Shown one piece after another: positions 1 through 11,000 of a stretch of DNA of 64,000 nucleotides. Source of the stretch: Edaphochlamys debaryana (Eukaryota > Chlorophyta > Chlorophyceae > Chlamydomonadales). The DNA is taken from positions 930,001 to 994,000 of the forward strand of contig JAEHOE010000020.1 of assembly GCA_016858145.1 (NCBI GenBank), given 5' to 3'. The notes beneath the pieces are model-generated. The model was not told where the DNA came from. It made no database searches and worked only from the letters and a program-made list of their open reading frames with translations. Each line of letters starts with the position of its first letter. Position 1 is the stretch's first letter. A program made the position numbers and the translations under genes.

Positions 1-1328
1 CGGCCGACGAGCGCGACAAAATCCGGACACAAGCGCTGTTAGCAGCGCTCGCTTCGCAGCATCCCTTTGATTTCAGAGCTTGGGACAAAGTCGGCGAGGC
101 CAGGCGTGCCCGACGCCAAACCCCGTTGGCACCCCCGCTCGCCCCCTTCCGTCGAGTGCCCTCAAAGAACCGCTCAGTTGCGCACCACACGGAACACTCA
201 ATCCCCCAAACAAGGGGCAAGCCTTGACTGCTGCGCAGCTCAGTGGTTTGCATGCCGCTCCATGCAGCACTCGTGTGCAGAACCGGGGCCAGGCTCTCCA
301 TCTCCGGACACCGTAAACATGGTGTCAAAACCCCTTGCCAAACCTAACAAAATGCGGTACGGCCGGTGAGGGAGGCCAAAATGGTCGAGCGGTCTCAGCT
401 CCTCCCACTCCTCCCCCATACCGCCTCCATCAGCAGCAGGTCAGCATAGCGCGTGCCGCCAACCACCAACACCTGAGCAGTGCTCGAGCAAACAGCTGCA
501 GTCCCTACTTAGCGCCCAACCCTGCGTAGGACGTGACATGTCCGTCCTTGCTTGCGCCGTTTTGCTATCGCTGACAGGCCCAGCCTCGACTCTACTCCCC
601 TTGCTCCCATGCTGCCTACCGGTAGTTGCTTGCCCACTCCCTATGCTGCCCCAAACCACTTGCTGCCGCGTCACTTCTGGCTTCCTTCTCCGTCTTGCGC
701 GCCGCCTTCTGCTGTCTCCCGCTCCCCGTACCCACTCGCCCTACCATCCACTCCCTTGCATGCACTTCCCGCCCCACACGCGCGCCTCCTTGCGCCCCGC
801 ACGCCAGCGCGCCTCCTGGCACTCACGGCAGCACTGCACCCCCGTCTGCACTGCCCACGTGCGCCGCTCCATCCAGCTTCCGCTGCGCCGGTTTGACGCG
901 CGCAGGCGTGCCAGGAGCACAGCGGCAGAGGCGTCCGCAATGCCTGCACCAGACGGCCCACGGCAGCCTGGGGCGTACAGCGCATGGCCCTGGCCTGCCG
1001 CTGCCGCCCCCTCGACAGGTGGCGCCGTCAGCTGCTACGCAGCTACGCGCCTGGTGCTCCTCCAGCCGAGCAGCCGAGCAGCCAGCTCCAACCCCTCCAG
1101 GCTGTCAGGGTTGCCGCGAGCTGCGCCAGGTGGCACGCAGCGCCGCAGGCCGGCCGGCGTGCTCTGCAGCCCAGAGCAGCTCGGAGCCAGGGCTTGCGCC
1201 CGTGCCTGCCGCGGCGGCCACCGGCTGTTGCAACAGCGGTGGCCCGCCTTCCAGGTAGGCAGCAGGGTGCTGATGCGCCCGAGCCTGCCGAGTGCTGGCG
1301 GTGATGGGCTCGCGGGTCTGCCGTGCTG
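1..1328. other. No gene recognised (3' flank of the 1.3-2.2 kb gene)
   Basis: This stretch lies downstream of the minus-strand gene ending at 1329. A long open frame on the plus strand (538-1416) is rich in Pro, Arg, Ser and Cys, has no recognisable motif, and runs into the antisense of the real gene. In DNA this rich in G+C such frames arise by chance. I see no tRNA, repeat array or splice-consistent exon series here. Confidence 0.5.
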
Positions 1329-2205
1329 CTACAGCCCAACCACCCGCATGCCGAGGAAGGCGCCAACGGCCCGGCAGCGCCCCAGCAGGCCGTCGCCCGC
1401 GAACTCCTCGCCGTAGAAGCGCTCCAGTGCACTCACTTCGTCTTGCGTCAGCCGCCCTACGGCTTCCGCGGTTTCGGGCAGCAGGTCGTCCGGTGGCACG
1501 GTGCCCACAGCGTCCGGCGAGGCCGAGGTCGGCTCCTTCTCCTTCTGCACCGCCAGCAGCTTGCAGGCGCCAAGAGCAGAGTTGTTGTGGAGTCGCGCGC
1601 GCGAGTTCGCGCTGCAGGCGCCCAGCAGGCGCGTGAGGCCGGCCACCTTCTCGTCCACGTGCGCCATGATTTGCTCCTTGGCGGCGGCCATCTCCTTGCT
1701 GACGAGCGCCTTGAAGCCCTCCTGGGTGGCGGCCAGGTCTTTGAGCTGATTGTGGATGTCCGCCAGGGTTGTGGCCCCTGCGAGGTCAGTCGGGCATAGG
1801 CACAGGCAAAGGGCGTGTGTGTTTGGGGCGGGGGAGTTGCAGTCGAGGGTGTTCCCGCACTTTTCCAGCGCGCAAGCAGCCGTCCGCAGAGGCAGCCAGC
1901 TCACCGCTGATAATGTTGGTCACCAACGACTTCTTCTTCAGCAGCTCCACGATAGTCTCGTCGGGTATCGCGTCCCGGTTGTGCGCTACGTGGGCAAGTA
2001 CATGCGCGGCCGGTGAAGGGGTATGACAAGCTGCATCCCAGCATTGCCGAAGCCCCGCACCTTTTGCTGAGAGAGCCCGCTGCGTCAAGACCGCCACATT
2101 CACGACAACAGCAGCATCGATTTCGGCCGCGCTTTGCACCTCGTTCAGCTCAATCTCTTCGCCAGGGATAAATATACGCTGCCTTTTCAGGACGGGTTCC
2201 GCCAT
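1329..2205 (-). CDS. Small three-exon gene, function unknown
   Basis: Three exons join with matching phases: 2205-2061, 1985-1905 and 1777-1329, giving 224 residues. The start is MAEPVLKRQRIF. The exon 2 donor GTGAGC at 1904 is preferred because it is the only one whose phase fits exon 3. The N-terminal half is acidic and hydrophobic. Residues about 55-120 are rich in Ala, Glu, Lys and Leu and could form a coiled coil (QLKDLAATQEGFKALVSKEM region). The C-terminus is acidic, then ends GAFLGMRVVGL. No catalytic motif, signal peptide or membrane segment is visible and I do not recognise the family. Phase-consistent splicing and loss of low-complexity character inside the exons are the evidence that it is real. 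Confidence 0.6.
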
Positions 2206-5055
2206 TTGACGCCGGTATGTGCAGGTGTACCAAGGATCACCACCAGCGAGAAAGATGTCTGTTTTAGAAGTGTGGAAGGCGCAGAGCAACAATTTTCTTG
2301 GCAAAGGGCAGCTGCGACGGAGGGGGTACTGGGGCACGGCCTGCCGCTCCACTCGTGGATTGGGCACCAGCACCCACGCGGCCAAGTGCCCAGCGCCCGC
2401 CCGAGCCCGCCCCTCACCGCTACATCCTCCCCATACGCCATTACCTCCCCATTGCGCCCCACCTCTTCCTCAGCCCTACTGACGCAGGCCCCCCCATCCA
2501 CGTTCAACCCCGGACCCCACGCTCCACCACGCTCCACCACCGCCCCCCACCGCCCCAAGCCACACGCCCCCAACGCCCCGGACCCCACCAGCCCTCAACG
2601 CCCCAAACCCGCCCGTGACCCCACATGCCCACACCAGCCCCCGCCCACTGCCCCAAGCCCACCCCAGACCCAACACGCTTCGAGTGCCCCCCACCGCCCC
2701 GCAAAGCTACCGGTCCGCATGGCGACGGCGAAGCAGCTGACGGGCGTGGCCACCGTGGCCTGCCCGCGGGCGCGCCCCTGGAAGGCACCAGCGTTGCGAG
2801 CACCCTTGCGCGGCAATGGACAATGAGGTGGGAGAAGTGGAGGATCGAGACGCTGTGGCGTTTGGCGGAATGGCGGTGCATGGCGTGCCGCTGCCACCAC
2901 TTCTGGAGCTGCCCAGTAGCGGCGGGGGTGCGAGGTGTTGTGTCCTCCCAGCTGACCGCGCCCGTCACGCTTGAGCAGCTGTGGCTCATTCGGGCTCTGC
3001 CAGACGTGCAGCAGGCGGTATGGGACGTCACTGCCCCAGCGGCCCTCGCCGCCATGGAGTCAGGCAGGGCCACATTGCATAGCGTTGCGCTTGGGCGGCT
3101 AGTGCGGGGGGCATAGAGGACGCGGCTTTGCTGGGTCGTGCGGTAGGAAAAGCCATCGCGGACGAAGTAGGAGTCGAGCACCCGCCCTGAGCAGTGGGGG
3201 GGACGCCCTCGTGGTGCGGGGCGCAGTGCCAGCAGCGGCCAGTGACAGGCTCCGCAAGAGACCTCCCCTGCTCCGCTGGCCCCCTGAGGCGAGTGCAGTA
3301 GCGCTGTAGGGCCCAAGACTGAGGTGGACGGGTAGAGCAAGCGCAATGGAAGGCGCAGAGCAACCCTGCACGGCACCGTCCTGTCGCAACAATGTGTACG
3401 GCAAGAAATCAGCACTCAGGCCCCTCTCACGTTGCGCCAAGGCTCCGAGGAAACAGGGCGCGGCCGGGCGGAGGCCCCTCCCACGCTGCGCCACGCATCA
3501 CGAGAGCCAAAGCTCACCGGGCACGGCGGGTGCTTGCTTCCGCACAGATAGATGGCACGTCCTTCACAGCAGGGTCCAGCGTCCATGCCCTCCACGCCCA
3601 GCGCCTCCCAGTCCTCCACATTGGCTTTGGAGGTAGATGATAGCAGAAGCTGGAGGTGAAGGTGCTGTCGTCAAGCGTACAAGCTGCTAGTACAGACGGA
3701 AAGTCCACGAAGCCTGGAGGGCCGCGGGTGGGAGAGAGTGTGAGGTTGGGTTGGGCGGCAACCAAGCGGCCCTTTGACGACTTCAAGTTGGTTCCCAAGG
3801 GTTGATGAGGGCGCACCTGCTGCACTCAGCCCGTCCCGCCGGCCGAGGTGGCGGTACGCCCGATGAGCGTCCACGTCAAGCCACAGCAAGCGGAAACGTT
3901 ACGTGACGTACGTTAGGTCATGGGGAACCCCGCCGGGATCCGCTGCACCGTGGCGACGGCACCATATTCGCACTTTGTGTGTGGCACTTGGAGTGCACTG
4001 GGTAGAGCCCACCAAGCTTGGCAGGTCTAGCATGTACGTGACGTTGGCTAACCCCGTGGTCAGCTCAACAGATCTCGCTGTCCCTTCTGTGGCTCCCCCC
4101 CTAGCCCCCGAACAAGAGGCGGCGTGCGCCGCCGCGTCGACGGCAGCCTTTGCCGCCAAGGTGTCAATCCGCCTCTGAAGGTGCCCAAGCACAAGCGCTG
4201 CTCGCTCCCGGGCGAGCATGTCGCGCTGCTGGGCGTGCACACGTGACTGGCCCGCCCACCGTTAATTGCAGGTGCTGCGTTCGCGCGTCCACGCAGCACA
4301 CCTCAATGGCATGCTGCCGCTGCACCCATTTCTTCAATTCTTTGCTGCAGTGCCCCCCGTAGACCGATGAAGCGACGAAGCACCTATAGCTTCACAGGGG
4401 AAAGGGGAAAGGTCCAGCTGTCGGGCCCAGCGACTGCGACAGCGAGGGGTCGGGCCGTGTCGGCCGTGTCGGGAAGCAGCGGTTGCCATTGTCGAGCGGC
4501 GGAAACGGCTGAGCTGGGATGGCTGGCAACCGGATCGGTGCCGACGCCATGAGCCACATTGATGCGCAGTGTTGATCTGCGTCTCGCCGTTACAAGCTTG
4601 GGGCCCCGAACGCGGCGGTGGAGGTAGGGGAAAGGTCAGTCGGGCCCAAGAAAAAACAGTTTGCAATTGCAGTATATTGTACGTGGTATATGTTGTACAC
4701 GGCAGGGCATCAACGGGGTTAGGACGCAGTTCGGCAGCGCACTCGAGTGTGAGCAGCTAAGCGACTACTCGATCTACAGGCTGAACGCAGAAACTCGCAA
4801 AGTTCAGCGCTCGCGGGCCTGGCCGCTGATGTTCGCAAACTCGCGGTGTACTTGCCCGCGCTCACACAGCAGCTCACTTTCGCAACCAACTGGGCTCTCT
4901 TTCATCACTCACCGCTCGAAAGCGCTAGGGATGCTCGCGCGCGGGCAGCTGTACCCACAGCGCGGTCGGCCGGCCCGAATTGAGCTGCGTTGGTGTCGCA
5001 ACCGAGCAGACAGCATCGTTAGTGTCTAACTTGGACGTCTGCTGCTGGAAGGAGG
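2206..5055. other. Intergenic region with two weak open frames
   Basis: This gap separates the divergent unknown gene (-) and kinase A (+). The first 600 bases are C-rich, pyrimidine-skewed and low-complexity. A plus-strand frame ending at 3116 finishes with a plausible stretch (LTAPVTLEQLWLIRALPDVQ) but has no clear upstream exons. A minus-strand frame is described separately. From 4650 to 4710 there is a short AT-richer stretch containing tatatt and tatatg, upstream of the kinase A start, which could hold promoter elements, though none is decisive. Confidence 0.4.
3899..4240 (-). CDS. Possible coding fragment with helical N-terminus
   Basis: This 113-residue frame opens with a stretch rich in Gln, Arg, Glu, Leu and Ala (MHAQQRDMLARERAALVLG) that looks like a helix or coiled coil, unlike the Pro/Arg-rich chance frames nearby. 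It has no recognised domain and no convincing flanking exons with matching phase. It could be one exon of a small gene, a remnant of a transposable element, or chance. Confidence 0.2.
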   Translation of the reverse strand: MHAQQRDMLARERAALVLGHLQRRIDTLAAKAAVDAAAHAASCSGARGGATEGTARSVELTTGLANVTYMLDLPSLVGSTQCTPSATHKVRIWCRRHGAADPGGVPHDLTYVT

Positions 5056-8000
5056 ATGGCGTGGCTCGCGGCGTGCCTCGGCGGGCTACTGAAGGATGAG
5101 TCTCGCGCGCCCGCGCCAAAGGCTCAGCAGAAACTGGCGCCCCCGCCGAAAGCCAAGCCCGTGTAAGTACGCGAAGCAGCCGTAACGAAAGCGCTGCTTG
5201 AGGTTGCGACAGCTACGACGCTGTCTCCGCGCGTTTCTCCACACCCGTCGCCCGCGTCCCCCTCGCCTCCACCCTCCCACGTGGTGCTGCGCCATTGCCC
5301 ACCAGGCCTGCAACAGACTGGCATGACATGCCAGTCCTTCAGTCCTACAACCTGGGAAAGAAGATCGGGAAAGTGAGGACAGGCCCTTGACGGGCTCCGG
5401 GCGCGGACTCCGGGGTTCAGCGCTGGCGGCCTGCTCAGGCCCACACAATGGGCCCCTCTGGGTCCGACACGGGTCCATGCCCAGCCGGACACCCTTTGTT
5501 CAGCATTGATAGGATTCAGCGGTACACAAGAGTTCGAAGTGCGGGCTGGTGGGGCCGATCAGGCTGCAGCAGGGCAGGCTGTGGTATGCCGGCGGCACAC
5601 GTGGACCGGGGCCTGGACGACCGGAGGACGAGCGAGGCGAGGATTCGGGACGGCGCAAGGCCCAGCCGGGCCCTGACAGCTCGAGCTCTCGGTACAGGGA
5701 TCTCCAAGTTGGTGTGTCTCGTTATGACGCCTCACGGGATGGGTGCCAGCGCCCGCCCTGCAGCGAGCGGGGCGGAACGCATAACGGAACTTGGACGGAG
5801 GGATGACTCATGGGAATCAGTCCACACACCTGCCCAAGCGACACACATGCAGTGGCACGAGGGCCTATCCATTCCTCCAACCTTTCCCACGCTCTCGTCC
5901 TGACACATACGCAGTGGCATGTTGGCCAACCATCCCCCCACTTACGGTCCAGCGCTCTCGTCCTGCCCACACATCCTGCTCCGGAGCTGCCGTGCCCCCG
6001 GTGCCCCGCGCACCCCACGTCGGAGCTGCCGTGTCAGGGCGGAGGGAGATGGGCCGACAGCGAGATGTCAACAGAATTCGAACCTAAGCTGGCTGCTGCC
6101 TGCCTGCGCGCTTTTCGCACTTGCAGGGCGGCTTCTCGGAGGTATTCCTGGGGGAGGAGAAGGAGACCAAGGAGCTGTACGCAGTGAAGGTGGTGCAGCT
6201 CACGTGCGCGGACCTGGAGCCGGAGGAGGTGAGGCTGTACGTCACACGTGCTTTGTACATGCGCATGGCACATGGGCACGGGGCGGGCCTGGAGGGAGCT
6301 CCGTGCGTGGCCGAGGGTTGTGTCGTGGGCGGGTGTGTGCGCGGGGGTGGCGGGTGGCGCAGCGCAGCCCTTGAGATGCGGGTACAGGTGAGCGTGGTTG
6401 GATGCGATGGTACAGCAGGAACCGCCTTCAGAAGGGGAGGGGTTGAGCGAGAGCGAGCCCCCCCCCCCCTCGTTGTAGGGGCGGGGAGGGCAGGGGAGGG
6501 AGGGAAACCGACGGCGGGTGAGTGGAAGGGGCGCGGGGCGGGAGGGGGTGGGTGGAAAGAGGGGGGCCCGAAAGGTGCGAGCGGGCACGGCAGCCCCACT
6601 CGACTGCTCCAGCTGAGCGGTTCCCAGGGCATTGACCAGACACAGGCTTGGCGCCCCGCCGCTTTGCATTCCACGGGCCAACCCTTCCGCGGACCCATCC
6701 CCACCGACGCCCCCGTTCCCCAGGTGACCAGCCTTCTGGCGGAGGCCAAGTACCTCAGCAACCTGGTGAGAAGCGGGTGAGGGGCCGGGCCAGGGTGCAG
6801 GTCAGGAGGAGGTGGGTTGATTTGATGCAGGTTCAGGGTGGGACCGGTAGGGTGCAATCCTGGTGCGGCGACCTCAGCTTGGAGGGCGGGGCGCCCGGTC
6901 CAAGAAAGGCCCCCATCAACACTTGGACGGCTGGAGGGGCAGGCCTGGTATGGTGAAATGGTGAGCGCAGTGCAGCTGTGCATCCAACAGGCAGTGACCA
7001 AGCGTTTGCGTCCCTTCCCCACCTTGCCCTCAGGAGTGGTGCGTGGGTCGGTGTGGCGGCGGCCGGGCGCGGGGTGCGATCTGGGCGCCTGGACAGGGCC
7101 GGTCTTGGCGGCTCGGCGTCTGGGGCCTTTGAAACAGTCAGGCTCCAGTTCCCGATTCGATGTCCGGTCCAGATCCACTTCGCCGAGCAGGTATCCGGTT
7201 TGTACACACGAAACGGCGCAAGTCCGGAGGGCCGAGCCCGGGTCAGGGCCTGGTCCGGTTCCGATTCAAGTCCGGGCCTGGTCCGGTTCCGATTCAAGTC
7301 CGGGCCTGGTCCGGTTCCGAATCAAGTCCGGGCCTGGTCCGGTTCCGAATCAAGTCCGGGCCTGGTCCGGTTCCAATCAAGTCCGGGCCTGGTCCGGTTC
7401 CAATCAAGTCCGGCCCTGGTCCGGTTCCAATCAAGTCCGGGCCCGGTCCGGTTCCGACCAAGTCCGGGCCTGGTCCGGTTCCGAATCAAGTCCGGGCCTG
7501 GTCCGGTTCCAATCAAGTCCGGTCCTGGTCCGGTATGGTCAGGGTCCGCCACCGCGGGGCGGAGGGTGCACAGCGCTGGCGCGTCCCGGCTTCTTCTGCA
7601 GTCGGCGCTAAGGCTCCGATGCTCCAAGCTCCAAGCTCCTGGGGCTTGGGCCCCAACGCATGGGCGCCACTGGGCTTGGAAGGGGCTCGAGCGGGGCTCT
7701 GAGGGGCCCTCGGAGGGGCGCAGATCTGTGCGCCCGAGCCGGGCTTCGCTGGCGCTGCGGCGCGTGATGTGGCCGCGCGCATCGCACCGGGCCCACGCAT
7801 GCCCCGGGCCCACGCAGCTCCTGGGCCTGGGCGGGCCTCGGACGGGCCTTGAATTCTTGACGCCTCTCAACCTGCGCCCCGAATCACTCGCTTCCCTGCC
7901 TTGGGACGGCCCGGAAGGGTTCATTGAGGGGCGCTTCACGTGTGGCGCGGTCCAGAGCAGAACGCCTGGGGCGCCCCTTCGGCATCCCCACCGAGTGGGC

Positions 8001-11000
8001 TGCCGCACACGGCGGCATTCTGTCCGTGCCACTCCGTGTCCTGACAGGACGACCTTGGCGCCTGCGTGTGCTTCATTTCGCGGCCATGCCGAGCACTCTG
8101 CGGCGACTGCCCTACATTTCCGTCTTTCTCCTCATCCCTGCCATCCCTGCCATCCTCCCCCTCCCCCTCCCCCCAGCCCCTATCTGCTCAAGTGCCGGGA
8201 GTACGCCACCAACGGGGATTGGCTGGTGCTGGTGCTCGAGTACATGACGGGGGTGAGCAGATCGTGCATCTGGGATGTGGGATCCAGGCTTCGGGATCCG
8301 GGATCGGGACCAGTAGGAAGGGAGGCCCGTGGCACGGCAGGGGGGGCTGGTGGGTGCTTGTTGATCGGATACATCATGGGGGCGCACTGGGGCGGGGGAG
8401 GGGGGTCCCGGTCTGGAGATATGGATGAGGAGGGGTACTGGGCGGAGGGCCGAGGGTTGGCCCTTGCGCACTTGCGTTTGTTCACGAGCGCTGGGGCTTG
8501 GGTTATGGCATGAGCAAGAAAGGAAACAACGGGGTGTACCCTGAGCTCTGATTCGCGCTCCAACTCATGTCCTGCCGCTCCCCTCCCAGGGCGAGATGCT
8601 AGAGCACATCTGCAAGGTCAAGAAATACACAGAGGCCACGGCTGCCAAGCTGTTCGCACAGGTAGGTGGGAGGGCGGGGGCCGCCGCGGCAGAGGATGCG
8701 CTGGATAGGAAAGGAGGAGCGCTTCAGCTCTGGGAAGTGCCACCAGTGGTGGGGTTGGGACTACGTGGGGCAAGGCCTGGTCGCCCGCAGGTGGTAGCAG
8801 GGCCGCAAGGGCAGAGTATCTGGAGCGGGGGCCTAGCGGGGGCAAGGGGGGTGGGACTGTGTCTTGGAAAGCATGGGAGGAGATTGTCCAAGAGCGAGGG
8901 GAGGTTGCGTTGAGGACGGTGCTGTCAGGATGCCCAGGCATACGTACTGTAACGGGGTCCTGGAGGACTCTGGATTGGCATCCTATGAGGCTTTTGAGAA
9001 GGTAGCAACTCCGTTGTTACACATACAGAACGAACATTCACAATGGGTTCTGTCCTGTTCCTCAGGTGGTCTCGGCCGTGTCGTACCTGCACAATCTCAA
9101 TCTCATGCACCGAGACATCAAGCCCGAGAACGTCCTGTTCACGGCCCCCGTGGAGGAGAGCGAGGCGGCCGGCAAGCCGCTCCGCATCAAGATCATCGAC
9201 CTGGGAATGGCGGCGCACTTTTCGGCAGAAACGGTAGGGGAGGGGGAATGGGCGGGGATGGAGAGTGGTGAGCTGGTGACGACCCAGGGTGCGAGGGTGT
9301 AAGGGCCTCAGAGACGGCGCACTCCCCGGTGGAGACGGTGGGGCAGGCGGCCCTCGGGTATCGAGGCTCCAAGCCCCGGTTAGTTGGTACCGGTAGGGAT
9401 TGATGAGGTGCTCAGCAGAGACGGGTAGCAGCTTAGGAGAAGATGGGGCCAGCCAGCCATCAGCCCCGGTAGAGATGGTGGGGCGGGCCCTTGGTGATCG
9501 AGGCTCCAAGCCTCGGCTGGCAGGGTTCGGCAAGGTGCAGAGACCGGTAGAGGTAACTGACGCATTACCTCTCGGCGGGGCCAGCCAGCCATCAGCCAGC
9601 TGAGGGAGGGCAAGCCTTTCACCCGGGCTCGGGCCGTTATCTGATACGTGTCGTACCTCTTTTCCGCCACTGCATGCGCCCCTCTGCCCCATGCCGCAGC
9701 CGCTCTCCGGTTGCGTGGGTACCCCCGGCTTCGTCGCTCCGGGTGAGGGGCGGTTTGTGGGGAGCGCGTGGGAGGGATGTCTGGTCTTCGTCCTTGCCAC
9801 TGGGGGGGGGGGTGTCGTCACTGGTGCAAACGTAAGCCGGGCTTGGCCTTTCGGTAGGCCAGATCCGCAACGCCGTTAATACAACGCTTGTGCTCCTACC
9901 TCTCTAACCTCTCCATCTCCCGCGCAACACACAGAGGTGTGGCACGACAAGCCCCACACGGTAAGGGCGCAGCGGGGGATGGGGACCTGCGGGGCCCAGC
10001 CGTGCAGTCTCGTGGGGCCCTGCGCCCCGTCGTTCCTTGCCCTTCCTAGAACTTTCGCGCCCTTCCCCCCCCCCCCCACCTCTCCCCCCGCCCCCAGTTC
10101 GCCATGGACGTGTACGCCCTGGGCGTGGTGCTCTTCATCATGCTCACGGGTGGGGCCATGGGGGCGTGGGGGAGGGGCAGGCGGGGCAGGGGGAAGTGGG
10201 ATGCGGAGAAGAATGAAATAGAAATAGAAATAGCTAACGCCGGGTGACCACTGGCGGAGGGTCCTGTAGGTGTTCACGATGTCGGTGCTGCGGCTGGGGA
10301 GGTTGGGGATGAACAGGATGTCGGGCCGCATGCGGTCTGTCTCTGTATTGCCCAAGCCGCTGGGGGCGAGCCAGCCGGGTAGGCGCTTGCCTGAGGCGTA
10401 TTCGGGGGCGGCGTCGGCCCGCCCGGCGTCCATGAGCATGAACCCACCTCCCCGGTGGCCGGCCTGGAGGCAGTCTGCAACGATTGGGACGGCTCCGGGC
10501 GGGGCAGTACATGGTGCCGTACCTGGCGCCCAGTACTGCGCTTAGGGTCCAGGGGTCACCGTGCGGTTTCGCGCAGGTTAGGTTGCTGGAGGTCGGGCAG
10601 AGGTCAGGGGCGGCCTGTCGCCAGAGGTCGCTGAACACTCCTTCGTTGGTATAACCCGCGTGGGCGCTGGGCGGTATCGCCTTGGTAAGTGCCCTTCCCA
10701 TGTCGCTGACATATCGGAGCCCGGGGTCTGTCAGCCACCACAGGCGGGAGAAGGGGTTTGGGTCGGCGTGTTCGATCACATCGCAGCCCTCATGGTCGGC
10801 TGCAGCCTCCTCGGCTCCCTTGGCTGCTTGCTCGTTTCCATATAGTCCAGTATGCGACACCACCTTCACTAGGCGCACGGGCACGTTTCGCGAGGCGAGT
10901 TCCTCTAGCGCATCGACGATAGCGAACAGGAGCGCTCGCGCCTTTGACAGGCGCAGCTTACGGGGCTCCTTGATTGCACGTAGGAGGAGGTCCAGCGAGG

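Noticed and set aside
538..1416. 292-residue open frame on the plus strand
   Set aside because: Pro/Arg/Ser-rich, no motif, and overlaps the antisense of a phase-consistent spliced gene. Chance frame in GC-rich DNA.
6978..8513. 511-residue plus-strand open frame
   Set aside because: It merges a minisatellite and intron sequence with one true kinase exon (8177-8252). Only that exon is coding.
10041..10100. C-run and G-run tracts as possible CRISPR or array elements
   Set aside because: They are pyrimidine tracts before 3' splice sites. No regular spacers were seen anywhere in the window.
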